Positions 1-10,387 of a stretch of DNA of 60,000 bases are shown here, piece after piece. The stretch is from the NCBI GenBank assembly GCA_029204225.1, contig CM055093.1, forward strand, positions 28,905,777-28,965,776, given 5' to 3'. Position numbers and translations under genes: made by a program. The stretch comes from Diphasiastrum complanatum (taxonomy: Eukaryota > Streptophyta > Lycopodiopsida > Lycopodiales > Lycopodiaceae). Positions within the stretch are counted from its first letter, which is position 1; the number at the start of each line of letters is the position of its first letter. Below the pieces are notes generated by a model that was not told where the DNA came from, ran no database searches, and worked only from the letters and a program-made list of their open reading frames with translations.

Positions 1-2
1 AT

Positions 3-1705
3 GTACATACTGACGCAAGTAAGTTTGCCATTGGAGGCCTTCTTGCACAACCGGACGAGTATGGCAAAGACTTTCCAATACATTTCTTGAGCAGGCAATT
101 GGTGCCTGCTGAAGTAAACTATACAACCATTGAGAGAGAAGCATTGGCGATGATGGTCTATGTTGTGCAACAACTAAGACATTATTTATTAGGCCAGACC
201 TTTGCGTTCTACACAGACCATCAAGCCCTTCTATATATCGTTAATAAATCTTGTAAAATGGGACGTATAGCTCGATGGTTGTTGATTTTAGAGGAATTTA
301 ATTTTTACGTAGTTGTTCGAAAAGGGACCCAACATTTCATGGCAGACCACCTTTCCAGACTACCAAGTGCTGAAAAAGCAACTGCACCAGTCAATGATGA
401 TCTCCTTGATGCATGCCTTTTTCAGATCGATGCTACACCCTTATGGGCTGAGGAGATCACCCAGTTCCTCACGACAAGCAGACTCAAAGAAGGCCTGAGT
501 ACGGTGGGAAAAAGAAATTTTTTGCTAAAAACAGCGTCCTTTCAGTTAATTGTGGGACAACTTTACAAAAGGGACGTTGACGGTATCATTCGCTGATGTG
601 CTTATGAATCTGAGATACGACCTATCATATCTCAAACTCATGAGGGCATTGGAGGTGGCCACTTTTCTATTGAAGCCACAACGAAGATTATCCTTCGAGC
701 AGGACTGTGGTGGCCATCTTTGTTTAAGGACACGTTTGTTGTCATTAAAGCATGTGAGGTCTGTCAATGAGCCAAGAAAAACACCAAAGCAGACTTCACG
801 CCGTTGACTTCCATTATAGAAAGTGAAGCCTTCCATAAGTGGGGAATTGACTTTGTTGGACCAATTAGCCCAACAGCAAAACATACTCAAGCTCGTTACA
901 TCCTCATCGCCACAAATTATGCCACTAAGTGGATGGAGGCTCGAGCAACGAAGGATGCCAACGCAAAAACAGTCGTGCGTTTTCTTTACGAAAATATTAC
1001 TACATGTTTGGGTTGTCCCATTGAGTTAGTTAGTGATTGCGACATGCATTTTTTAAATGTTGTCATTGATAACCTCCTACGCCATTACCTTGTTCTTCAC
1101 TGAAAAAGTACACCATACTACCCTAGATGTAATGGCCAAGATGAATCAACTAACAAGACGATATGTAAAATTCTGACCAAGATAATTGAAACCATTCATT
1201 CTGATTGGGAAACAAAACTTCAGCTGTTTGGGCTTACCGCACCACCCCGAAGAAAGCCATTGGGTGGGTTACCCCTTTTCACTTAGTATATGGTCAAGAG
1301 GCGGTAATGCCAGTAGAATCCTTAGTCCCATCATTACGAGTCATGAAAGCTTTTCCAACAGATCTCTATGAAAAAGCTGCAATCAAACAACAACTCAAAA
1401 TCAAGCTATTTACGTTAACCCAATTATGCGAGACAAGACTTATATCTTACCATGCACAAGTGGTTAATAAACGATGCCAAAAGGACTGGCATGACCGTCA
1501 CCTCCGCAATAAAGATCTACATTTAGGTGACCAGGTACATCCAAGAAGCACCCTGGCAAATTGAAATTCAAAAGTGAGGGGCCGTATGTTATTAATAAAA
1601 TCTTTCCTAATGGTGCAGTCCAGTTGCAAACACTTGACGGAATCCTCCTAGACACTGTTGTAAACGGTGGTCATTTAAGGCGATATTACGAAGAGTTGTT
1701 TTTTG
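3..1705 (+). pseudogene. Ty3/gypsy pol remnant: RNase H and integrase
   Basis: This is the 3' half of a gypsy polyprotein, cut by the window edge. The first 590 bases read openly as RNase H: a TDAS motif at the start, the TIEREALA segment, YTDHQALL, and the ADHLSRLP tail. The same frame then runs through a TGA at 594 into an H2C2 zinc-binding region (THEGIGGGHF, then ACEVCQ), a second TGA at 768, and an integrase core with KWGIDFVGP and VSDCDMHF. Another TGA lies at 1101, a frameshift near 1220, then WAYRTTPKKAIG and LVYGQEAVMPVE, a further shift near 1560, and a C-terminal GPYVINKIFPNGAVQL segment ending near 1705. RNase H and integrase would act in reverse transcription and insertion. Three in-frame stops and two frameshifts make it non-functional. 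Family assignment is firm; the lineage within gypsy is not. Confidence 0.9.
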
Positions 1706-2102
1706 TTGACCCAATTCAATATCTTTTTCCTAGTATATATTTTATCTTTTTTATTCTTTATTTCTATTTTTCTTATGATCTTGCTTGTAGTTCTAGTTTT
1801 CCATGTCTATTTTTCACCTCGTTCCTTGTTTATACTTCATACCATTACTTATGTACTTTCTATGCATTCTCTTCTTCCTGTACATATTATGTTCTAGATC
1901 AACAAATGATAGGCTACACCATCGAAAATGATTCTCACACTTTAGCCACCTCATCTCTGTCTCACTGGTATCTCAAGCATACAAACATTTCTGGGGATAC
2001 ACTCTTTTCATAAGAACTTCTACTCTAGGCCACACTCATATTTTCAACTTGAAGTTCTTCACTAGCATCACACAGATCCATTCCTTCATATTAAGATTTT
2101 GT
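1706..2102. other. T-rich non-coding stretch after gypsy pol
   Basis: Pyrimidine-rich, low-complexity DNA between the integrase C-terminus and the first minisatellite. An open frame runs through it but has no recognisable motif. It is probably untranslated element sequence. Confidence 0.5.
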
Positions 2103-2352
2103 CAAATCTCAACCGATGGGATCCACTCAAATCTCAACTGACGGGATCCACTCAAATCTCAACCGACGGGATCAGCTCAAATCTCAACCGACGGGATCAG
2201 CTCAAATTTCAACCAACGGGATCAGCTCAAATCTCAACTGACGGGATCCGCTCAGATTTCAACCGATGGATTTTTATGAGATCTCGACCGACGCGACTCT
2301 CTCAAATTTCGACCGACGCGACTCCATCAAATCTCTACCGACGCTTCTCATT
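2103..2352 (+). repeat. 25-bp minisatellite array A (about 10 units)
   Basis: About ten head-to-tail 25-bp units, each with a core close to CAAATCTCAACCGACGGGAT and a variable last five bases. The first six units are close; the later ones drift (CGACGCGACTC type). It lies inside the gypsy element between pol and the accessory region, and its core also occurs in array B. Confidence 0.9.
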
Positions 2353-2985
2353 CAAAATCCAATGAATAGACATGTCCCATTGCGCCCGAACCCAATCGAC
2401 GACGTCCATAAATGCCATCACCTCGAAGCCATTCGCACCTCATCGAAGTGCGAACTCTAGAGCTCTCTGGCGATGATCTACTGGCGATTTTCCAGCTCTC
2501 CTATACGATCCTGGCACTCTCTCGTTCTGTGCATTTGTGGTTGCTTTCACACCATCTCCACCCAGTATCAGCCATCCTAGCGTGTTTTCCATTGAGAGCG
2601 CCATCACCAACAATCTCCAAACCTAATATCGCCAGTGGAGAACAAAGCATTTGAAACATTTTGCATGTTGAGGGGTAGTGTCATGCAAGCATTCCACACG
2701 CTTCTGTTACACTATTGAGTATCACCTTTTAATCATACACACTTTTCTTACATCATCTCCAAACACCCGTTTTCACCAAAAGCTACTTTCCTTACATCTC
2801 CCAATATCTTCATCCCTTCCACTTAGTCACAAACATATACCGCCATCTTCTTTTTCAGAACTTCTATTGTTCACACCATACTTCGTTTGCCACACATCCT
2901 CCATACCCTTCTATCCACAACACCTCCACTTTTACACACCTTCCTTCCCAACCTCAGTTCCTCACAGACCATTCCTTTCCATCAC
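2353..2985. other. Spacer between the two minisatellite arrays
   Basis: C-rich and T-rich DNA without a convincing gene. Open frames on the + strand are rich in Ser, Pro, His and Leu, as expected of compositional bias. I see no motif. Confidence 0.5.
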
Positions 2986-3190
2986 ATCTCAGTCGACACC
3001 CTCCGCTCACATCTCAGCCGACGACTTCCGCTCACATCTCAATTGATGCCCTCTGCTCACATCTCAGCCGACGCCCTCCGCTCACATCTTAGCCGACGCC
3101 CTCCACTCACATCTCAGCCGATGTCCTCCGCTCCCATCTCAACCGACACCTGTTAACCCTGTATGAAATCTCAACCGACACCCCTTTTCC
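2986..3190 (+). repeat. 25-bp minisatellite array B (about 8 units)
   Basis: Seven to eight 25-bp units of the form ATCTCAGCCGACGCCCTCCG plus CTCAC. The ATCTCAnCCGACG core is shared with array A about 650 bp upstream, so the two arrays are related. It stops about 30 bp before the ATG of the accessory reading frame. Confidence 0.9.
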
Positions 3191-3217
3191 AGATTCTTAT
3201 TTCCCAGTTTTTTCATC

Positions 3218-4510
3218 ATGTCTACCAACCCTGCCTCCAGTTCTGATGACCCTGATGCTAATAAGCTTGACGTCCAATTGTCCAAACTGGATCTTACTGA
3301 AATGCAACACTGGTACCAACAAGCGGCATCCTTCTTTCAAGCCATTGAGTTTCAGATGTCAGTCCTGACGGGGTATCAAAGCCCGTACCTCGTGCATATG
3401 ATATATGCCAACTACAATGCTACAGCAAGGTCGTGTCATCTAATAGTTCCTCCTATGAGGAACTATGTTTACAACATATCATTTGCACCGGCCGACTTGC
3501 AACCTTTTGGGTTCCCAAGAGGACCCAATGTTATCACCAGGACACTTAAAAAATCGAGCAAACAACATATTTCAAATTCATTGACCCATCCATGGCCAAG
3601 TGGAAAAACAAGGACGGGTATCGAGTCGAAGCAATCAATGACCCACAACTACAAGCGGCATGTGCATACTTGACAAAGTGCACACAACGACCAAGAACCA
3701 AGCTGCAGAGGGTACCCGTGTCCCTGTTTCACATGATGACAGATTCACGACTGCATGCCCAGAACCTCTATGATTGGACACAGTTTGTTTTGAACTGCCT
3801 TCATGAGTGCATTAAGAACAAGCGGTCGATAACAATACTCAGATATCTCTTGACAGATATCACCCTCCACCAAGTCCAGAACGGGCCAAAGCTTCAACAA
3901 CACTTGCAGCTTGCAGACAAGGCATGGGAAATTCCCATTGAGTCAACAAAGTCCAAGCGTGCACGGTCAAGGGCAACTTCACCATCGGGATTCCAGCCTA
4001 AACGAGTACACACCAGTATTCTCCCTCTGATACAGAAGCAAAGAAGCCCACAACCGGACTCACAAGCAGCTACAACCTCCGGAGCTCAAGAGGTCGATAC
4101 CTCCAAGGCCCAGTTGCCAGACACAAGGCAACAAAGGATGCAAACGAAGCTTCAAGCTAGAAGCACATCACCAATGGGATCAGTTTCAGATGGTTTCACC
4201 TCAGATGATGGAAGCTCATCCACGGCCTCACAACCACACTCATCACCCTCACATGTCATCGACGAGGGTGATGAAGCAACTACCTCTACACCAGCACCTG
4301 ACACGACAGTATCTTAAATCATAGGTCCACCAGATCAAGTCACCACCTCACCCACACTGATTACTATGCCAACGCCACCAACATCACCACCGACACAAGT
4401 TTTGGGGGGGAGTGAGGATATCCAGTCCCCAGGACATGGAAGTGGCTCAGCAACCACACGACCAACAACCACAGGCCCAGCAAGTCCACACATTGGACAT
4501 GTCGCAAAAT
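3218..4510 (+). pseudogene. Retroelement accessory region, N-terminal globular part and linker
   Basis: A reading frame opens with MSTNPASSSDDPDANKLD just after array B. It continues through a segment with QSPYLVHMIYANYNATARS and FAPADLQPFGFPRGPN, then shifts frame near 3545 to KFIDPSMAKWKNKDGYRV and YDWTQFVLNCLHECIKNK. After a basic patch (KSKRARSRA) comes a Ser/Thr/Pro-rich linker that continues past a TAA at 4315 and ends at a TGA near 4513. It sits between gypsy pol and the 3' LTR on the same strand, so I infer it is an extra protein of that element. No zinc knuckle or retroviral motif is seen. It could resemble plant transposon-associated proteins, but I do not recognise the family. Confidence 0.6.
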
Positions 4511-4825
4511 TGTGATGCTGGGGACCCGATGGAAATAAGCTACGACAAATCAGAAAAGGTGGAGTGGCCAGGAAGAAGTCTGACCCCTCCACTAACCACC
4601 ACCACTACAATAATTACTAACATCATCCCTCCACTCCCTCCACCTCCACCTCCATTTTCAACTCTAACACAACGGTTATTTTTTAGTCTAGCCTCACCAT
4701 CCCACACTCCAAAACAGTACCCAACCCTTACTAATCCTGAAAAGCTCACTGAAGCAGCCAAGAGCTCGATGATAGGCCTATCCAAAACAAGCTACCACAT
4801 GCATTGGTTGGTGAGCTAGTATCAA

Positions 4826-5284
4826 ATGCTCAAGAGCAAGGTCCAGCATCAAGACCAAGAAATTGTGCAATATCAGAGACTAGCCAAGGAGAAAGAAAAA
4901 GAGACAGTGGAAGCCAGATTCATGATGGCCAGGCAGAAATCCACTCTGGAAGAGGTCCAACAACAACTGAAGCACCAAATGGTCCAAATTGACCAAGTAC
5001 GAGACGGATGATCAGGTGCAATGACAATCGATGCTCCTCTAGTCAATCCCGATGACATTCAAATCCAGGCCCCACAGGCCTCAACCATCCGGATGGAGAA
5101 ATACGTGTGGCTAATCCAAGAACGAGAAGCCAAAAAGAAAAATTTCAAAACATTGTGGCCAAGCAAGATAAGATCATCCTTGAGTCCCAGAAGCAGCTGG
5201 AAGACACCACGAAGGCCCTGCAGCAAGTCTTGGACAAGGTGAACCAATCATGGGACATGGCGTGCAAGGGCCAAGCAGGCACTT
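4826..5284 (+). pseudogene. Accessory region, coiled-coil segment
   Basis: Predicted protein rich in Lys, Glu and Gln with heptad-like spacing: HQDQEIVQYQRLAKEKEKET, STLEEVQQQLKHQMVQIDQV, then after a one-base shift in an A-rich run near 5135, VAKQDKIILESQKQLEDTT and ALQQVLDKVNQSWDMA, ending in a TAA at 5283. This is a typical long coiled coil, which in the parent protein would mediate self-association. It lies between a proline-rich linker and a conserved C-terminal domain on the same strand. At least one frameshift and several stops separate it from its neighbours, so the copy is dead. The function is unknown. Confidence 0.6.
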
Positions 5285-5528
5285 AATCAACGAAGCCACG
5301 GGACGATGATGGGAATGATGGAACAGGGAATCAAAGCGGGCAAACCCACCCTTCAGACAGTAGTTCGAGATCGGGTGGCCAGAGAGCCGATGCTACTTCT
5401 GAACTTTTCTCTGAGCCCCTCCCACCTTTAACCCCTCCTCCTACTCTGCATTTAATTTTCCCGAAACATATATTCCAACTTACCCGATTCTTTCATCTTC
5501 CCGCTCTCCATCACCTCCTAGCAAAATA

Positions 5529-6104
5529 GTGGGCCCATTAAAAGGTCCAGCTGACACATACAAGGCCCAATGGGATGAGTTCCTCCAACAACTCCACTCC
5601 CCCGGTGCAGCATATAGTTTATTAAACCCACCCCCTCCGAAACCTATCGTTCTCGCACCCCTTTCTTCAGATCATTCCACCCCTGACCTTCCAAAAACTA
5701 ACACCGACATGGGGGGTGATGATGACTTCTTGGCAGATCAACCAGAGACAAGAAGGTTCTCACCTAGACAAGATACGGGCGCAGCTGATCAGTTGACAAG
5801 TGAGAAAGCCAAGGAAAAAGACATGGGCACCAAGGCCCTAGATGATTATCTGGCAAGGCCATTCCAACTGCATAGGGCAACTTCCCCTACCAGGCCCAAA
5901 GGCAAATTGGCTGACACAAGAGAGTCAGAAAAGTTTGAGGGGAAATACCCTTCCAACATGAGGGGAGGCAAAGACGACATCGATCAAAGCCAATACTCCA
6001 CCAGGGCCGAGATCACTGCCACGTTGCAACCACAACCAGAATGGCGGAATAAAGTCTTGAAAGATAGCAGGCAACTCCAAGAGTATCTGAAGGCACCATC
6101 ATGA
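5529..6104 (+). pseudogene. Accessory region, linker leading into the conserved C-terminal domain
   Basis: Open for 191 codons. A proline-rich start (LLNPPPPKPIVLAPLSS) leads to a charged stretch and the motif LDDYLARPFQ at about 5838, then LQPQPEWRNKVL and LQEYLKAPS before a TGA at 6102. LDDYLAR, LxPQP and LQEYL(K/R)AP recur in the same order at 27.54-27.81 kb, so this stretch already belongs to a conserved unit. The frame continues after the TGA into the next entry. No known domain is recognised. Confidence 0.6.
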
Positions 6105-6700
6105 AAGCATGTGGATCCTTTCTACATGCCACTCAAATGCAAAAATCCATGACTGATGGAAAAGCCACAAGTAGAGTTGGTAAACTGGCCAGTCATTCCT
6201 GAAATTTCAGAGAGAACCACCCGGGATGATTTGAGGCTGCAGTTACTTGACTTCGAGCATAAATACAAAATAAGTGCCGATCTTTGTGTGCAAGAAAGTA
6301 TCGAGTATTGCAGATCCATGGCCTTTGTGATGCAGCAAGATTGTTTTTGGGATCGAGGCTTGGAGCCCATCAAAATCAACCCAAATGTAGCCCTCCAGTT
6401 GGAAGAAGACCATGAGATGATGGCCAGGCTATACTACAGAGCGGCCTTTATGTCGTCACGCTATGTGATCATGGTGGAAGATTGGAAAGAAACGGGCTTT
6501 GTGGAAAAGATCAGAGAATATCTGGGGTTCCAATTTCGGAAGTAAGCTCCACTTCCAAGTTTTTGAAGCCTTGGGGCGAAAGATGAGCGAGAGAAAGCAA
6601 ACAACACGATGACGAGGCGAGCAGGACTCGCAAGAAGTTCTCAGGAAGGCTGGAATGTAGCAGCCAATTGAGAGACTTCCAATTTTGAAAAAAAAATTAA
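6105..6700 (+). pseudogene. Conserved retroelement accessory C-terminal domain, copy 1
   Basis: In frame with the preceding entry, past TGA codons at 6102 and 6150, the sequence reads HVDPFYMPLK, then VELVNWPVIPEISE, CVQESIEYCRSMAFV, DCFWDRGLEPI and HEMMARLYYRAAFMSSRYV, followed by a frameshift near 6535 and FGSKLHFQVFEALGRKM. The same series, with about half the residues matching by eye, is encoded at 27.8-28.3 kb. The domain of about 170 residues is mixed helical and has no catalytic signature I know. It ends about 130 bp before the polypurine tract, so it was probably the C-terminus of the last protein of this gypsy-type element. It is not seen in standard gag or pol. Confidence 0.65.
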
Positions 6701-6810
6701 TTAATTTTGCGGATAATAAGCATCTGGTTTTATGGAAGCGAACGAAGATCCACGCTTTTCCAAGTGCCAAGCAAAAGACATCATTGGTGTTGCAGTGGGT
6801 CTTGCAACAG

Positions 6811-6825
6811 ATTAGGGGTGGATAA
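6811..6825 (+). other. Polypurine tract before the 3' LTR
   Basis: ATTAGGGGTGGATAA immediately precedes a TGT that starts the LTR. This is the expected plus-strand priming site, and a similar GGGAGGATAA lies before the LTR at 28529. Confidence 0.6.
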
Positions 6826-7740
6826 TGTTAGTAGATTCCAGAGAATTCCTAGATGTTGAGCCAAGCCGAAGACACAGAATACCTCTCACCCATGACCGAG
6901 GAGGTCTCGAGAGGAGAGCAGAAGAAGTTGAGAGCCGAGCATGAGAGCCGAGAAATTACTAGCTAGGATGACAGTGAAATATCTATGTGAGCCTACATGG
7001 TGTATCCCAGAGAAGGAACGACCATGTAGGAGCTAGTAATATTTCCTAGGCTTTGTAAATAAATGTAGACCCCCCTTAAACTAGTTAGAGTGAGCCACCT
7101 TTTGATGGTGACCTTTAGTGGAAGGACAAATTCCACATGTAATTTCTAATTTGGTGGAATTGCCACTTGGGCTTCACATGGGCAGCCTTCTTGCTTATTT
7201 AAGGGCTCTCCTCTCTTGTGAGGGAGCTTTGAATGTATTGTCAAGTTCTCTTGAGCAAATAAAGAGGATCCTCCATGAGTTCTTGATAATTGCTAAGCTC
7301 CTTGTTCATGGCAATGTTGTTGAGTGAAGTTTCTATGAGCATGCTTGATTTCCTTGTATTGTGGATTAACTAGGATCTTGTTTTCTTGTTTCTTACTTAG
7401 TTGTGGATTAGGATTCATTTCTTGTTTGTGGAATAAGGTAGTAATCAGCATGCAAGTAAACTAAATAGGCTGGTTTGTGGTGTAGATCTTGCATACTTTC
7501 TTACATTCCAGTTCTTGATTGTTCTTGAGCAATCTAAGCATCAAGAAATGAGTGTTTCTTGATTCTTGGACTATTGTTATGCTGTTAGGAATCTAGTTTC
7601 TTGTTTCTTTTTTGAGTAGTTAATCTTGTTCTTGATTGTAATCTGATTTAGTAGATAGTGGTAGGAATACTCCCTGTTCCAAAACGTTGATCTTCTTGAG
7701 CTAAGACTGGTTACATGGTTGGTTAATGCATGTAGCTGAA
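6826..7740 (+). mobile_element. 3' LTR of the accessory-ORF gypsy element (end not resolved)
   Basis: Starts TGTTAGTAG right after the polypurine tract. It contains a TATA-like TATTTAAG at 7196 and an AATAAA at 7258, the expected order of LTR promoter and polyadenylation signal. Downstream sequence is T-rich. I cannot place the 3' end because the 5' LTR lies outside the window; the copia remnant takes over by 7743. Confidence 0.6.
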
Positions 7741-7742
7741 TA

Positions 7743-8777
7743 TCAGTTCCATGACTCCCATTGACAGGCTGGGAAATACATGTTGAAATCTGAGTAACAC
7801 GTCCATGTGATAACCGTTCTAACAAGAAGAACCGTAAGAACTAGAAGAACCATAAAGAACGGTAAAGAAGAAGTAAAGAAACCCTTAGAACCGTGTTCAT
7901 AGATAGAGTGGAACCTGTGAACAATAACCACATCATAAACATGATATGCCTTGTGTGAAGTTGAATAGCTGATGAAGATGCTTTTACAGCTTACTGGGTC
8001 CAGCTTCTTCTTCAGATCAGATGGCACTTGAGCATAGCAGAGACATTCGAAGACACACAGGTGTTTCAAACTTGGTTTGTAATCGTAGTAGGCTTCAAAC
8101 GGTGTCTTGAAATCAACCGCCTTAGTGCTAGAGTAATTTTGCAGATAGCAAGCCATAGAGATAGCTTCTGCCCAAAAGGTTTGAGGCAAATGCGAATTTG
8201 TTGTCATGGATTGTGCAGCTTCAAACAGTGTGCGGTTCTTCCGCTCTGCTACTCCGTTCTATTGTAAAGTGTAGCTTGTAGTAAATTGGTGGTGCACGCC
8301 ACATGAAGATAGGTAGTCCTTCATTTCATTTGACAAGAACTCTCCCCCTAAATCAGATCGTAGGGCCTTGATCCTCTGACCAGTTTGATTTTCAGTGTAT
8401 TGCTTGAAGTCTTTGAAGCAATGAAATGCTTCTGACTTGTTCTTAATGAACATTACACTGGCAAATTGGGAGTAATCATCAACAAATGTGATAAAACACA
8501 GAACTTGACCTAATGAAGGTACTCTCATAGGACCACACAAGTCACTGTGTATTAGTGACAAGATGGACTTTGCCCTTTGGGCTTGTCCTCTGAGAAATCT
8601 CGTTCTAGGTTGTTTCCCTAGTAGACAATTTTCACAAATAGTCTGATTAGCTGTGGTGACAGCAAATATATTCATGTCCTTGACCATTTTATTGTGATGC
8701 ATATACAAGATTGAACGCATGTTTAAATGACCTAATCTTTGATGCCATAAATTTGCATCTGAACAACTCACAAGCAT
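7743..8777 (-). pseudogene. Ty1/copia integrase remnant
   Basis: Reads on the - strand as the GAG-pre-integrase region (LWHQRLGHLNMRS, then CENCLLGKQPR) and the integrase catalytic core (HSDLCGPM, FVDDYSQFA, LRSDLGGEF). A single TAG at 8259 interrupts the frame just before NGVAERKNRTLFEAA, and the same frame continues to the C-terminal KKLDPVSCKSIFISYS and AYHVYD. The TAG sits where copia integrases normally have Gln, so it is probably CAG to TAG. Upstream on this strand lies the RT of the same kind of element, which is the wrong order for copia. Confidence 0.9.
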
Positions 8778-9460
8778 TTTCTATCCTTCATCAGATTCAG
8801 ATTATTACTGAATAAGAGTGTATCATCTACATAGAGAGGGATGATGATAAAGTAATCTGATACAGACTTGAAGTAAACATTCGAGTCTGTTGAGTTTGGA
8901 ATAAAACCATTCTCTATCATAAATGCATTGATCTTTTGGAACTAGGATCTGGGTGACTATTTCAACCCGTAGAGCGCCTTGTGAATTTTGCATACAAGGT
9001 GTTGTTGCTTGCCGTTGAGTTCATATCCCTCTGGCTATGTCATGTAGATTTTCTCTTCGATGGTTCCATTGAGAAAAGCGGTCTGGACATCCATCTGGTG
9101 GACTTCGAGATCTGTTGCGGCTGCAAAGGAGAGGAGTAGGCGGATCGACGCATGTTTGACGATTGGCTGAAGGTTTCTGAAAAATCCAAATCTGGAATCT
9201 GGGAAAAGACTTTGGCAACTAGTCTGGCCTTGTAACAATTTAGCCTTCCTTCAGCGTCGTACTTCATCTTGAATATCCATGTGCATGGAATTGGGTTTTG
9301 ATCCTTTGGCAGCTCAGTGATTGTCCATGTTTGATTCTCCAACATAGAATCAAATTCGGTGTCCATCGTTGATTTCCACTAGTCAGCGTCAGGAGTAGAC
9401 ATCGCCTTAGCAACTGTGTTTGGTTCCTGCACGAAGTAGTAGGTCGGATCATCCATAAAT
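8778..9460 (-). pseudogene. Ty1/copia reverse transcriptase, N-terminal half
   Basis: On the - strand this reads from FVQEPNTVAKAMSTPDAD through EFDSMLENQTWTITELPK, WIFKMKYDAEGRLNCYKARL, a frameshift, EVHQMDVQTAFLNGTIEEK, IHKALYGLK, and the catalytic LYVDDTLLFS. Several stops and shifts are present, including TAGs after GLK where Gln and Trp are usual. Homology stops shortly after YVDD and the next recognisable sequence is the pre-integrase domain at 8777. The C-terminal RT and RNase H halves are missing. YVDD itself is intact, but the copy cannot be active. Confidence 0.88.
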
Positions 9461-10387
9461 TTTGATGCAGGCTATCTGAACTTGTTCGACCTTCTGGATT
9501 GAACTTTGGTCCCTCTTCTTGCAAATGAAAAGTGATTACAAAATGGTGTCACATCCCTACTTATAGACAAAGTTAGGTTTAGGGTTTCTGGTTCCCCAAA
9601 ACCATGTGCCATAGTAACTTGACTATCATAAAAAGTTTAAAATCCAAATTGCATTTTAGAACTACTTGGGTCCTTTCTTATTTTGACTCATTGGTATCTT
9701 AGATCTATCTCTATTTCTCGCGCCTTTGGCTTACGAGTACAGTGCACCATTTAAGGGTGTCTAACATTATATTACTGATAGATCTAACTCGTGTGCCGAC
9801 TAGGCCATGTTTTTATTCTCGTTGTTGTAAAATCTGTTGGGAAGATGCTGGGCTTTGTCGTCGCTCGTCAGTTGGTCTGCAATCTTGTTGACCCTTTGAT
9901 ATTGGCTTTCTCGATGGATCTGAATTTTGGAACTCCTTTTTGGTTGTTCGTCAAAGTTCCTTGGTGTAGTTCGGCGGCATGGTAACATACGATATTCGTT
10001 GGGCACTTTCGGCATTTGTTATAAGATCAAAGGTTGAACTTTTTTCATACCAACTCGATGAGGAGAAGTTGGCTTTCCCTACTAGCTCATTTGACAGAAT
10101 TTTTGCACTCTTTAACTTTTGAATGTGTTGTCAGTGAAGCAATGGGAAATTTCTCTTTCTGAGTTTTGATTCCTCTATATTCAAATTGAATGATACAGTC
10201 CCCTCGTAGCTCACACTAACATCCTGTAATCCTTTAGAAGAATCTTTACTAGAATCATCCGTTAGAAAAATCTTCATCAAAATCTTCTAACATGCCCCCA
10301 CTGCAATTTTGGTGAGAGTCCCTTGGCACAATTTCTTCACACTATATACCATACGTTGGTGGTATAGTTCATCTCCGCAGGAATCAA
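9461..10387. other. Unassigned spacer between copia and gypsy remnants
   Basis: AT-rich DNA without a gene I can support. A short - strand open frame at 9800-10015 has a weak resemblance to plant LINE RNase H tails (HRES...NKIADQL), which I do not trust. Confidence 0.4.

Noticed and set aside
9800-10015. Possible LINE RNase H tail on the - strand
   Set aside because: Only a short HRES...NKIADQL resemblance, with no catalytic Asp blocks and no RT nearby.
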